Assembly: GCF_026230105.1 (NCBI RefSeq) | Contig: NC_079483.1 | Coordinates: forward strand, 18,655,312-18,719,311 | Reading direction: 5' to 3' | From: Diorhabda sublineata | Taxonomy: Eukaryota > Arthropoda > Insecta > Coleoptera > Chrysomelidae | Length of the DNA: 64,000 nucleotides | In this document: in pieces, positions 48,901 to 59,419 of the stretch | How positions within the stretch are numbered: position 1 is the first letter of the stretch | Layout: every line of letters starts with the position of its first letter | Program-made: the position numbers and the translations under genes | Notes under the pieces: generated by a model | Databases searched by the model: none | What the model was told of the DNA's origin: nothing | The model's input: the letters and a program-made list of their open reading frames with translations, nothing else

Positions 48901-51320
48901 ACGGCTCTATTTATACGAAACATCACCAAACACTCGAAGGAAACATCTCCACGACGCTGTTTTTCTTCCATTGTGAACAAACCCATCTTGTGTACAGCTT
49001 CCTGAGGTCCAAACTGCACTTTTTGAAATGTCTAGTGCATTTCCAGTCGACTTATTCAACATATTCATACATTTTTCCTTCTTAGACGAGTGTTCACTCA
49101 AATGTTGCAATAAGCTTGCATAATACTCGACGTTCATAGTTTTTCCTTTTCCTTTGTCTTCTTTGCAGCCGGTTTTCTCCCTTTTCAGTCCTTTGTGTCC
49201 ACTGGTTTCATCCATGGTTATGAAACGGCTCTATTTATACGAAACATCACCAAACACTCGAAGGAAACATCTCCACGACGCTGTTTTTCTTCCATTGTGA
49301 ACAAACCCATCTTGTGTACAGCTTCCTGAGGTCCAAACTGCACTTTTTGAAATGTCTAGTGCATTTCCAGTCGACTTATTCAACATATCCATACATTTTT
49401 CCTTCTTAGACGAGTGTTCACTCAAATGTTGCAATAAGCTTGCATAATACTCGACGTTCATAGTTTTTCCTTTTCCTTTGTCTTCTTTGCAGCCGGTTTT
49501 CTCCCTTTTCAGTCCTTTGTGTCCACTGGTTTCATCCATGGTTATGAAACGGCTCTATTTATACGAAACATCACCAAACACTCGAAGGAAACATCTCCAC
49601 GACGCTGTTTTTCTTCCATTGTGAACAAACCCATCTTGTGTACAGCTTCCTGAGGTCCAAACTGCACTTTTTGAAATGTCTAGTGCATTTCCAGTCGACT
49701 TATTCAACATATTCATACATTTTTCCTTCTTAGACGAGTGTTCACTCAAATGTTGCAATAAGCTTGCATAATACTCGACGTTCATAGTTTTTCCTTTTCC
49801 TTTGTCTTCTTTGCAGCCGGTTTTCTCCCTTTTCAGTCCTTTGTGTCCACTGGTTTCATCCATGGTTATGAAACGGCTCTATTTATACGAAACATCACCA
49901 AACACTCGATGGAAACATCTCCACGACGCTGGTTATGTTCCATTGTGAACAAACCCATCTTGTGTACAGCTTCCTGTGGTCCAAACTGCACTTTTTGAAA
50001 TGTCTAGTGCATTTCCAGTCGACTTATTCAACATATTCATACATTTTTCCTTCTTAGACGAGTGTTCACTCAAATGTTGCAATAAGCTTGCATAATACTC
50101 GACGTTCATAGTTTTTCCTTTTCCTTTGTCTTCTTTGCAGCCGGTTTTCTCCCTTTTCAGTCCTTTGTGTCCACTAGTTTCGTCCATGGCTATGAAACGG
50201 CTCTATTTATACGAAACATCACCAAACACTCGAAGGAAACATCTCCACGACGCTGTTTTTCTTCCATTGTGAACAAACCCATCTTGTGTACAGCTTCCTG
50301 AGGTCCAAACTGCACTTTTTGAAATGTCTAGTGCATTTCCAGTCGACTTATTCAACATATTCATACATTTTTCCTTCTTAGACGAGTGTTCACTCAAATG
50401 TTGCAATAAGCTTGCATAATACTCGACGTTCATAGTTTTTCCTTTTCCTTTGTCTTCTTTGCAGCCGGTTTTCTCCCTTTTCAGTCCTTTGTGTCCACTG
50501 GTTTCATCCATGGTTATGAAACGGCTCTATTTATACGAAACATCACCAAACACTCGATGGAAACATCTCCACGACGCTGGTTTTGTTCCATTGTGAACAA
50601 ACCCATCTTGTGTACAGCTTCCTGAGGTCCAAACTGCACTTTTTGAAATGTCTAGTGCATTTCCAGTCGACTTATTCAACATATCCATACATTTTTCCTT
50701 CTTAGACGAATGTTCACTCAAATGTTGCAATAAGCTTGCATAATACTCGACGTTCATAGTTTTTCCTTTTCCTTTGTCTTCTTTGCAGCCGGTTTTCTCC
50801 CTTTTCAGTCCTTTGTGTCCACTGGTTTCATCCATGGTTATGAAACGGCTCTATTTATACGAAACATCACCAAACACTCGATGGAAACATCTCCACGACG
50901 CTGTTTTTCTTCCATTGTGAACAAACCCATCTTGTGTACAGCTTCCTGAGGTCCAAACTGCACTTTTTGAAATGTCTAGTGCATTTCCAGTCGACTTATT
51001 CAACATATTCATACATTTTTCCTTCTTAGACGAGTGTTCACTCAAATGTTGCAATAAGCTTGCATAATACTCGACGTTCATAGTTTTTCCTTTTCCTTTG
51101 TCTTCTTTGCAGCCGGTTTTCTCCCTTTTCAGTCCTTTGTGTCCACTGGTTTCATCCATGGTTATGAAACGGCTCTATTTATACGAAACATCACCAAACA
51201 CTCGATGGAAACATCTCCACGACGCTGGTTTTGTTCCATTGTGAACAAACCCATCTTGTGTACAGCTTCCTGAGGTCCAAACTGCACTTTTTGAAATGTC
51301 TAGTGCATTTCCAGTCGACG
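45906..51320 (-). repeat. Tandem array, 324-bp unit derived from a mariner transposase gene, ~16.4 copies
   Basis: Successive 102-codon minus-strand frames start every 324 bp (46299, 46623, 46947 and so on up to 51159). The unit, read on the minus strand across frameshifts, gives LRKLYTRWVCSQWNKT, then NQRRGDVSIECLVMFRINRA, then RFITMDETSGHKG, then KGKTMNVEYYASLL and KKEKC. This is the colinear order of a mariner transposase from the HTH linker through the first catalytic motif (MDET) to the strand before the second aspartate, with deletions. Variants alternate (CMD with GTKP, CMN with GRKT), giving a 648-bp dimer over part of the array. One unit (49933-50187) has a truncated frame. Confidence 0.95.
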
Positions 51321-51462
51321 ATCATCCAACATTTCTGGAGTCGTCACCTCTTTTGGTCGATGCTGGTCTTCGCAGGTCGTACAGTCTCGTCTAAACTTTG
51401 CTACCAAATATTTTACTGTTGATAACGAAGAAACAACTTCGTCCAGAGTAGAATCTAGTTCT
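51321..51462 (-). pseudogene. Mariner transposase N-terminal remnant continuing out of the 324-bp array
   Basis: The minus strand is open without interruption and reads SSLSTVKYLVAKFRRDCTTC, then EDQHRPKEVTTPEML, matching the mariner N-terminal helix-turn-helix region (S-x-S-T-V-x-x-W-x-x-E-F-K-R-G-R-T-S-x-E-D ... R-P-x-E-V-T-T-P-E). It runs straight into RRLEM, the beginning of the last array unit, where the next expected residues of the family (D-D-R-R-L-K) continue. The array is thus embedded in this mariner copy. The overlapping plus-strand frame (51231-51422) is a shadow. Confidence 0.85.
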
Positions 51463-52952
51463 AATTTTATATTCGTTGGGATAAAGTCTGTATGTATTAA
51501 GGCATAAAGTTACATATAAACCACATTCATCTTATTATTTAATTTTACTGAAATTATCTTCGCTTGTCGTATTAAATACAACTCTGTACAATTCTCATAT
51601 ATATTTTTACAAAGTGAGAACATTTTCGGCATTATATTTGGTTGGTAGGTTGGTTGGTCAGACAACGGACATCGTCTCACCAAGTCCACAGGATGAAAAT
51701 CGAATCGAATTTTTCAGTCAGACCTAACGCGTTATTTATTAAAGGTGGATGATTGTGAATTCTGACCACCGACTCAGCTGTTTTCTCTTCTTCTTTTTTT
51801 TTTTAAATTGGACAGTGTAAAATGCGAGTTGAGTGGAGATGGGCGTGTTATCTGATAGATTAAGCAATTAATGTTGTAGTTTAGCTTGTTTCGTGAGGTT
51901 CTGTATCATTAGGGTTTACTTTATGAGGAAATTTAATCGTTCACAAGCTTAAAATTCAACTAGGTAATGACTTTCAAATCGGTATTACATTTTTTTACTG
52001 GGCATCGTGATTGGCAACAAAAGAACCATTTTAATTAATGTCATCAATAAAAAAGAAGAAGAGAAGCGTTCGTAATAACGAATTCTTCATACCAATGAGA
52101 TTCTAGTATAATATTACTATGAAAATAATGGATATTAATAAATTTGATCATCTATATAAACGGTGTAGATGCATATTTTGAAATTCGCGCGTTACCTTCG
52201 TCCCTCGCTAATAAATTTCGCACTTTCCATGCGCGTGCTACGACCATACGTCAACGTCAACTACTGACAGTTGTTTTGACGTATTGTCATTCGTTTTTTA
52301 ATGTGAAAATGCCTTAAAAACACAGAAACTCTTCGGATTTTACTAAATCGATTAGGTATTGAATTCTTGAGTTGCTCTGCTGTATTTCAATGAGCCAATG
52401 GCTAAAGCTTTCGAATAGAGACGTAATTTGAGTAATTTAAATAAAAATAAAGTCAAATCCCTAGTTCTGGGGTGTTTCGTTTCGTGTATTTGATTATACC
52501 GGTGTAGATAATCATTATCCACCATTCATCAATTCAAATAATATCAATATCGAATCCCCCCCGTATTTTTCTATGATATAAAATGTTTTTTTTTACGTTG
52601 TAGAACAAATAAAGGAAATCGTGAACCGCGATCCAACAAACCGTTTCAAATAATGATATCATACGTTCATCACTCCGTTCGAGACATTTCCAAGTATTTC
52701 GAAACACTGTGAGATCTCAAAACTTCTAATATATTCCATGAATGTACCAAAAAAAAGTTGTGATTGATATACAGCGTGCATAGAAGCGATTCTATTTGAA
52801 TAGCAATGAGAGAACGCGAAGTGATATCAATCATTCACCGCCATTTTCGCAGTTCTAAAAACTATACGATATGGACGAGAAACTACCGGGATTTCGTCAA
52901 GTTTTTCCCCGTTTTGTTGGTTTATATTCATCTTATTTTACAAAAAGTAAAC
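51463..52952. other. Intergenic, no supported feature
   Basis: AT-rich DNA. A TGACAG/GACGTATTGTCA-like patch at ~52245-52300 resembles mariner 5' ends nearby, but no TIR is visible. Confidence 0.4.
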
Positions 52953-53231
52953 TACGAGGGTTGCTAGTTAAGTTTTCGAATATGTGACATGAAGAATTTC
53001 AACCTAACCTAACCAATTCGTCTCGTGATTATTTGGTGGAGAATGATTCGACTTCTGCGATTGTTTTCCCTAATTTTTCTAAACAAATGCTAGTTAATTG
53101 ATTGTTTTATATTGTAATTACGTAATTGTAAACACTGATTTGACTACGTCAAACTTCATTATGTCAATGTCAGACTTGACGTATTCGAATCAGGGTTGCC
53201 ATGTTTCAAAACTCGAATAGCGAACGTCGTA
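52953..53231. mobile_element. Short mariner-like element with degenerate TIRs
   Basis: TA followed by cgagggttgctagttaag (from 52955) and, at the other end, ctcgaatagcgaacgtcg before TA (53230-53231) form imperfect inverted ends like those of the 1669-2066 element. The right part (gacttgacgtattcgaatca, gggttgccatgtttcaaaac) is the shared 5' non-coding region. No transposase code remains. Confidence 0.6.
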
Positions 53232-54064
53232 ATCACAATATGAATAATATTGATTTAAAAAAGTGAGATTTGAAAGATTTTCGATAGTTTTTCTATCAAA
53301 TAATAGTAATATTTCAATTGTTAATCCTCTGATTTAAGATCTGATAAAATCGCAATTCATTTCAATTGAAATTTGTCTTCTGCGATTGTTTTCCCTAATT
53401 TTTCCAAACAAATTCTTGTGAATTGATTGTTTTATATTGTAATTACGTAATTGTATTAAGTTTTCCGATGTAGAAACACTGATTTGACTACGTCAAACTT
53501 CATTATGTCAATGTCAGACTTGACGTATTCGAATCAGGGTTGCCATGTTTCAAAACTCGAATAGCGAACGTCGTAATCACAATATGAATAATATTGATTT
53601 AAAAAAGTGAGATTTGAAAGATTTTCGATAGTTTTTCTATCAAATAATAGTAATATTTCAATTGTTAATCCTATGATTTAAGATCTGATAAAATCGCAAT
53701 TCATTTCAATTGAAATTTGTCTTCTGCGATTGTTTTCCCTAATTTTTCCAAACAAATTCTTGTGAATTGATTGTTTTATATTGTAATTACGTAATTGTAT
53801 TAAGTTTTCCGATGTAGAAACACTGATTTGACTACGTCAAACTTCATTATGTCAATGTCAGACTTGACGTATTCGAATCAGGGTTGCCATGTTTCAAAAC
53901 ACGAATAGCGAACGTCGTAATCACAATATGAATAATATTGATTTAAAAAAGTGAGATTTGAAAGATTTTCGATAGTTTTTCTATCAAATAATAGTAATAT
54001 TTCAATTGTTAATCCTCTGATTTAAGATCTGATAAAATCGCAATTCATTTCAATTGAAATTTGT
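53052..54064. repeat. Three tandem ~344-bp units around mariner-like ends
   Basis: The marker gacgtattcgaatcagggtt occurs near 53181, 53525 and 53868, spaced 344 bp. The first unit lacks ~18 bp (attaagttttccgatgt). Each unit carries the right half of the mariner-like element plus ~150 bp of its flank (cacaatatgaataatattg to catttcaattgaaat), so the duplication included host DNA. Confidence 0.9.
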
Positions 54065-54408
54065 CAAAGGACCACTTGTATTTATTCTCATACATATATA
54101 TCATTGAATGGATTATCAATCGGCGACTTAATGAACACTATCTGATCGGGATAATAGAATGATTGAAAAGAGGAATTTCCCAAGTGATGGGAACCGGGGA
54201 TCTGCGGTCATACTCCAATTGTATTGTGGTTAATACTAATAGACCGATTGTAAATGTTGACCATTACATTTACCGAGGAAACCACAGAGACGGACTCCAC
54301 TAAGCTTCCAACAAAATTCATTACACCATACAGTACGAATCAACCGATTGAATGGTTTTATTTATATTTTTATTAACGAATTCTTATAGTCAAAACTTTA
54401 CGGGGGTT
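54065..54408. other. Intergenic, no supported feature
   Basis: Single-copy DNA between the 344-bp units and the Tc1-like fragment. Confidence 0.5.
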
Positions 54409-54645
54409 TCAACAGCACTTTGAACCTGGAAAATACGTTCGTCGGTGAAAAAATCGACGCTCGCGGTGGAAAGTTGGTGAACGGGCATTGTCTTGTATTA
54501 GAATGGTGGTTTCAGCGCAAGTTTCTATAAAAACCAACTCGATTCTAGCTTTCATTGAAATTCCCGCCCAAATCCTCCTCCGAAAGCAACGGTTTCTTTT
54601 ATAAAACAATGCAGGAATCTTTCTCCAGGTCTTCCGTAGATTCAT
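54409..54645 (-). pseudogene. Tc1-like transposase fragment
   Basis: The 78-codon minus-strand frame includes RIWAGISMKARIELVFIET and then ILIQDNARSPT. These match the Tc1 family pattern V-W-G-G-I-S-x-x-G-R-T-x-L-V-F-I-E ... F-x-x-x-Q-D-N-A-R-P-H-T, including the second catalytic aspartate. About 35 residues normally between the two motifs are missing, and the end of the gene (W-P-x-x-S-P-D-L-N-P-I-E) is absent. The ATG at 54645 is incidental. Confidence 0.75.
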
Positions 54646-54697
54646 CCTCTTCTATTGCTATTATGAAGGTACACTCTGGGTCCTAAGTCCAAGAAAC

Positions 54698-56329
54698 GTG
54701 TTCTTTGGTGGGCTGGGGTTAATTTGGAACCAGTAGCTGGTGATTTTGACTTAAAATTACGGTCAGAAGAAGACTTAAGACAACTTAAGTCTTCTTCTGA
54801 TGGTCCAGGTACTTACAGACACTCCTAAAGTTGCTCTGAGATCTTGCGGGTGGCACCAGAAAGTATAAAAAGGGTGGTTATGAAATACGATGATTTTTAA
54901 TGTGTTCTTTGGTGGGCTGGGGTTAATTTGGAACCAGTAGCTGGTGATTTTGACTTAAAATTACGGTCAGAAGAAGACTTAAGACAACTTAAGTCTTCTT
55001 CTGATGGTCCAGGTACTTACAGACACTCCTAAAGTTGCTCTGAGATCTTGCGGGTGGCACCAGAAAGTATAAAAAGGGTGGTTATGAAATACGATGATTT
55101 TTAATGTGTTCTTTGGTGGGCTGGGGTTAATTTGGAACCAGTAGCTGGTGATTTTGACTTAAAATTACGGTCAGAAGAAGACTTAAGGCAACTTAAGTCT
55201 TCTTCTGATTGTCCAGGTACTCACAGACACTCCTAAAGTTGCTCTGAGATCTTTCGGGTGGCACCAGAAAGTATAAAAAGGGTGGTTATGAAATACGATG
55301 ATTTTTAATGTGTTCTTTGGTGGGCTGGGGTTAATTTGGAACCAGTAGCTGGTGATTTTGACTTAAAATTACGGTCAGAAGAAGACTTAAGGCAACTTAA
55401 GTCTTCTTCTGATTGTCCAGGTACTCACAGACACTCCTAAAGTTGCTCTGAGATCTTTCGGGTGGCACCAGAAAGTATAAAAAGGGTGGTTATGAAATAC
55501 GATGATTTTTAATGTGTTCTTTGGTGGGCTGGGGTTAATTTGGAACCAGTAGCTGGTCTTTTTGACTTAAAATTACGGTCGGAAGAAGACTTAAGGCAAC
55601 TTAAGTCTTCTTCTGATTGTCCAGGTACTCACAGACACTCCTAAAGTTGCTCTGAGATCTTGCGGGTGGCACCAGAAAGTATAAAAAGGGTGGTTATGAA
55701 ATACGATGATTTTTAATGTGTTCTTTGGTGAGCTGGGGTTAATTTGGAACCAGTTGCTGGTCTTTTTGACTTAAAATTACGCTCAGAAGAAGACTTAAGG
55801 CAACTTAAGTCTTCTTCTGATTGTCCAGGTACTCACAGACACTCCTAAAGTTGCTCTGAGATCTTTCGGGTGGCACCAGAAAGTATAAAAAGGGTGGTTA
55901 TGAAATACGATGATTTTTAATGTGTTCTTTGGTGAGCTGGGGTTAATTTGGAACCAGTTGCTGGTCTTTTTGACTTAAAATTACGCTCAGAAGAAGACTT
56001 AAGGCAACTTAAGTCTTCTTCTGATTGTCCAGGTACTCACAGACACTCCTAAAGTTGCTCTGAGATCTTGCGGGTGGCACCAGAAAGTATAAAAAGGGTG
56101 GTTATGAAATACGATGATTTTTAATGTGTTCTTTGGTGGGCTGGGGTTAATTTGGAACCAGTAGCTGGTGATTTTGACTTAAAATTACGGTCAGAAGAAG
56201 ACTTAAGGCAACTTAAGTCTTCTTCTGATTGTCCAGGTACTCACAGACACTCCTAAAGTTGCTCTGAGATCTTTCGGGTGGCACCAGAAAGTATAAAAAG
56301 GGTGGTTATGAAATACGATGATTTTTAAT
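54698..56329. repeat. Tandem array, 204-bp unit, exactly 8 copies, each with a perfect hairpin
   Basis: gtgttctttggtg recurs every 204 bp from 54698, and the array closes at 56329, i.e. 8.0 units. Each unit contains cagaagaagacttaag, a four-base loop (acaa or gcaa) and its exact complement, a 16-bp stem; the fifth unit has one G-T wobble. Subtypes differ at few positions (gatggtcc/gattgtcc; cttgcggg/ctttcggg). No coding content. Confidence 0.97.
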
Positions 56330-56699
56330 TAGGTAATACAGCTAAATACACATTAAAAATAACTATTTTCATCAAAATATGATCCGAATTTGTTCTTTTA
56401 GGAAAACATCGATGTTTCGAAACATCTGTGTATTGAATCTAGAATTTCGTGATACGACTACACCTATTTCGATTATTGAAGAAAATATTACGAAACTAGG
56501 TTAATATTTGTATCTATTATCTCAATTAAATTCATAAATAACTTGTTTTCTCGCATTAATTTGTAATTTTAAATAACAAGTAAACTTTGAAATGCGTTTT
56601 TCTAAACTTCAATCTCGACTTGATATGGTAAAAATCCCAATTTGTTTATTAATGACCTAACTGCATCAATTGAAAATAAAATATGTACATGTACGTGTC
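56330..56699. other. Intergenic, no supported feature
   Basis: AT-rich DNA after the 204-bp array. Confidence 0.5.
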
Positions 56700-56935
56700 C
56701 TATACGTATTTTATGGTATTACGAGGACGGCCTCAAAAGTTCCTGCAGATCTAACTGTCTTTACCTTCTTTGGAGCGGCTTCTACCTTATCAGTCCATTG
56801 TTTTGATGTTTTTTTTTTGTTTCTGCGCAAAAATTTCTGTGAAAAAACAAGTTTTTATTCCATTGTAACCAAACGCGACACTCATCTTTCACACAGCTTT
56901 CTAATGTCCAAATTTTCTTCAACATTCTTCATTTG
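56700..56935 (-). pseudogene. Mariner transposase fragment around the first catalytic motif
   Basis: The minus strand reads LDIRKLCER, stop, VSRLVTME, then, across frameshifts, AAPKKVKTVRSAGTFEAVL. The order corresponds to mariner M-R-K-L-x-x-R-W ... F-L-S-R-L-V-T-M-D-E-T-W ... P-K-K-x-K-x-x-x-S-A-G-K-V. The catalytic D of MDE is lost (M-E), and ~30 residues between RKLCER and SRLVTM are deleted. The 88-codon plus-strand frame here is antisense. Confidence 0.65.
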
Positions 56936-57049
56936 ATCGACCACTGAGGTGTTGGTTTTCGTAGATCGCGCCTGTTAGAAGTTTTGTTCCAAGTATGGAA
57001 CATTTAAAACAAACGACGTCAAATAATACGAAAAAGGGTTTTATTATCC

Positions 57050-57195
57050 TTCCCTTCGCCACACACCTTTCCATACGTTTTTCCCATTGATCCAAACAGT
57101 GCTGGAAGTCCTCTTTGGTGAGGACCTCTAGGAGCTCTGGTTTACCGCTTCCATCGACTCAAATCGGGTCCATTTCAAAGAAATATGAGCAGACT
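57050..57195 (-). pseudogene. Mariner transposase C-terminal fragment, second copy
   Basis: Minus strand: LTKEDFQHCLDQWEKRMERC followed by VAKG, matching the extreme C-terminus of mariner transposases (L-x-x-x-D-F-Q-x-C-F-x-Q-W-x-x-R-x-x-R-C-I-x-x-G-G-x-Y-F-E-G). It lies 5' of the 56.7-kb fragment on the coding strand, the wrong order for one gene, so it is either a rearranged piece or a separate copy. Confidence 0.7.
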
Positions 57196-57499
57196 AGCTT
57201 TTGGTCAGGAATCAGATTTTTTGGCACCATCTTCGCACAGGCTTTTGGTCAATGTTTCCGGAGTTGAGACAGTCACAGGGCGACCAGAAGGAATAGTACG
57301 CGGTTCGAGTAAGAATTCAAAGATGTCATTGAGCCAAATAATCGTACAAGAGAGATTATGATGGGTAGAAATAGTGAAACTCAATTTTAAATCAACAAGG
57401 AGGAATCAGAAGGTTCCACAAAGAAAATTAGTACAATTAGATGCAAGATCTATCATCGTAGATGAAATAAAGGAACTGAAACTATGTAGACCTAACCGA
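57196..57499. other. Intergenic, possibly more LINE debris
   Basis: No clear domain, but the AG-rich plus strand at 57370-57500 has the composition of LINE coding sequence and runs into the RT fragment that follows. Confidence 0.4.
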
Positions 57500-57672
57500 T
57501 AATAAAGATGATGAATTACCAACTAGAAAGGAGATTCGAGAAGCAATTCAGAAGATCAGAAATAACGGAGCGTCTGTAGAAGATGCAATAGTGGGATCAA
57601 TTATTGAAATATGGAACATTTGGTCAATAATTGAGAAAGGAGATAAAGCCGACTGCGCCAATTAGAGGGTTT
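57500..57672 (+). pseudogene. LINE reverse transcriptase N-terminal fragment
   Basis: The plus strand is open and reads ELPTRKEIREAIQKIRNNGA, SVEDAI, then, past a deletion, IIEKGDKADCAN and a stop. The pattern is that of the start of a non-LTR RT (E-x-x-x-A-I-x-x-L-K-N-x-K-A-x-G-x-D-x-I ... I-x-K-K-G-D-K-x-D-x-x-N-Y-R-G-I). About 25 residues between the two motifs are missing and the Y of NYRG is a stop. The sequence ends where the small element at 57680 begins. Confidence 0.75.
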
Positions 57673-57679
57673 AGAGCAA

Positions 57680-57858
57680 GCGCGGATCCAGGGGGGGTCA
57701 TGATCCTAAATCCTGATTAATTAACTTGAGGAATTGAGGTTTAAAGTAAAAATTGCATAAAATTCGTCATTATGCTGTCAAAAACAACGTAATTAACTTA
57801 TATTTTGTGGGTGAAAAACTTAAAATGCCATTTCTTTGGGGGAGGACTGGATCCGCCT
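57680..57858. mobile_element. ~178-bp MITE with GCGGATCCAG terminal inverted repeats
   Basis: gcggatccag at 57682-57691 and its complement ctggatccgc at 57847-57856 bound a non-coding AT-rich core, with G-rich runs (ggggggg, gggggagg) inside each end. It sits directly at the end of the LINE fragment, consistent with insertion into it. The superfamily is not assigned. Confidence 0.65.
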
Positions 57859-59419
57859 TTGGTGGGAGGACTGGGGGCTCCTACATGGACCTACATGATA
57901 TACGTTGAATTAGACTGAATGATGGACGGTTTCAACCCAAAATTTAACCTTAAAACTGAAATAGGGCTTATCGATAACGATTTTGACAAAAATTCAGATT
58001 CGATTTCAAAGTTTTCGGCTGAAATTTAAATATTTGGACAAATATACATTTGGAAAACAAAATTCTCAATACATTTAGTCAGAAACGCCCTGTATTTATT
58101 CGTAAAACCAATTTTTTGTCAAAAAAATTAAGGATAGTTTCATAGTTGACGCTTCATTGAACGCGGTAATCCTAATCAAATCGATTTCACACAAGGTTTA
58201 ATGGATATTTCATTTTTTTTTGAACATCGCGAACAATAATTGACATCGTACAGGTATTGGTGAATTAAAAGACGAAGAAACGAAAAAAAAAACATATTTT
58301 TCTTAAGGTTATTAACACAGTTTCGGGTTCAATAACCAGTTCAGGGCAATTACTAAGAGTTAGAACATTATATTCAAGGATGTAATTAACTTTAATTCTT
58401 CAAGATAACGCATTTAATGAAATATTCGGTTAGAACGGTACAAACATTTGGTTTATGTGGATTTTGATAGGTATTTTTAAATCTAATTCACGGATCCGAG
58501 TATATACGATGTGAAACATCAAATTTCGTCGTTTCGAATTTTCAAATCACCGTACTGTCCATCAAAATAGGTGACGTTCGATACGCTCGCCGCGAACGTC
58601 TTGGCGATCGGCCATAAAGTCTTTTTCAAATATCTAGATCGAAGAATTTGGTTTTGTATACGATACTTTCGACAAATCCTTACAGAAACAAGTCTAATTA
58701 CGTCAGATCGGAACATATTGTTGGCCGATGTATCGATCCGCGCCTCCCTATCCGCCCATTTCGAAATTTTTGGTTCGGGAACTGGCAGATTTTGGTATTG
58801 GGGCGGTTCACCATCGTGGAAACCCTTACAAGGAAGAAGATTTATCAGATTTTGATAATATAATGATTTTACTTTGGATTAAAACAGTCGGAATGCATCT
58901 AATTCCTTTTTTTTTCATAGCGAGAATATTTTCGAAATCTTGTTTCACAGGAATTAACTGGTTTTATTTCGACGTACGGTTCGTATCACAATTTAGTTGA
59001 TTTATATGATAACTGATGTTGTATGCTTTGAATAATTTATGATAATAGGGAACGTGACATTAGTCCTAATGCCGGTTAGTTCGAGGACGTTTTAATGGTT
59101 GTTCATGTGAATTTTGCGCGGTTTAATAAAATCTAAATCTTCGTTTGGGAAATAAGCCGTTTTTATATTACGAGGAGTATTATTTCTTTCCGATGGTGTT
59201 GAGGACTCGAAATAAAAGTGATGTTTCTCTTAAATTCCAACGTTTCGATCCTTGTGGATCTCCTACTAGCAAAATTATTGCTTCAGTACTGTTTTTAATC
59301 TAGGGAGAAATTAGTTTCTAATCTGCTGATATTACGTCTCCCGCCAAAGATTTCTTAGCACATCACTCAATAAATCTAAAAAAAAACAAGTTTTTTGCGA
59401 AAAATCGATTTTATCCATC
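57859..59419. other. Mostly intergenic; CpG-richer open region at 58519-59000
   Basis: Three overlapping plus-strand frames (58571-58855, 58648-58863, 58728-59000) and one minus-strand frame (58519-58716) cluster where CpG is locally frequent. The 58728 frame contains PPYPPISKFLVRELADFGIG and GNPYKEEDLSDFDN, which read like ordinary protein, but no domain is recognised and the overlap of frames makes chance plausible. A gccctgtatttattcg motif lies at ~58086. Confidence 0.25.

Noticed and set aside
45991..51159. Sixteen 102-codon minus-strand frames as a multicopy gene family
   Set aside because: Each is a slice of the 324-bp unit, starts inside the mariner MDET motif and ends at a stop within the same decayed transposase; no independent promoter or domain.
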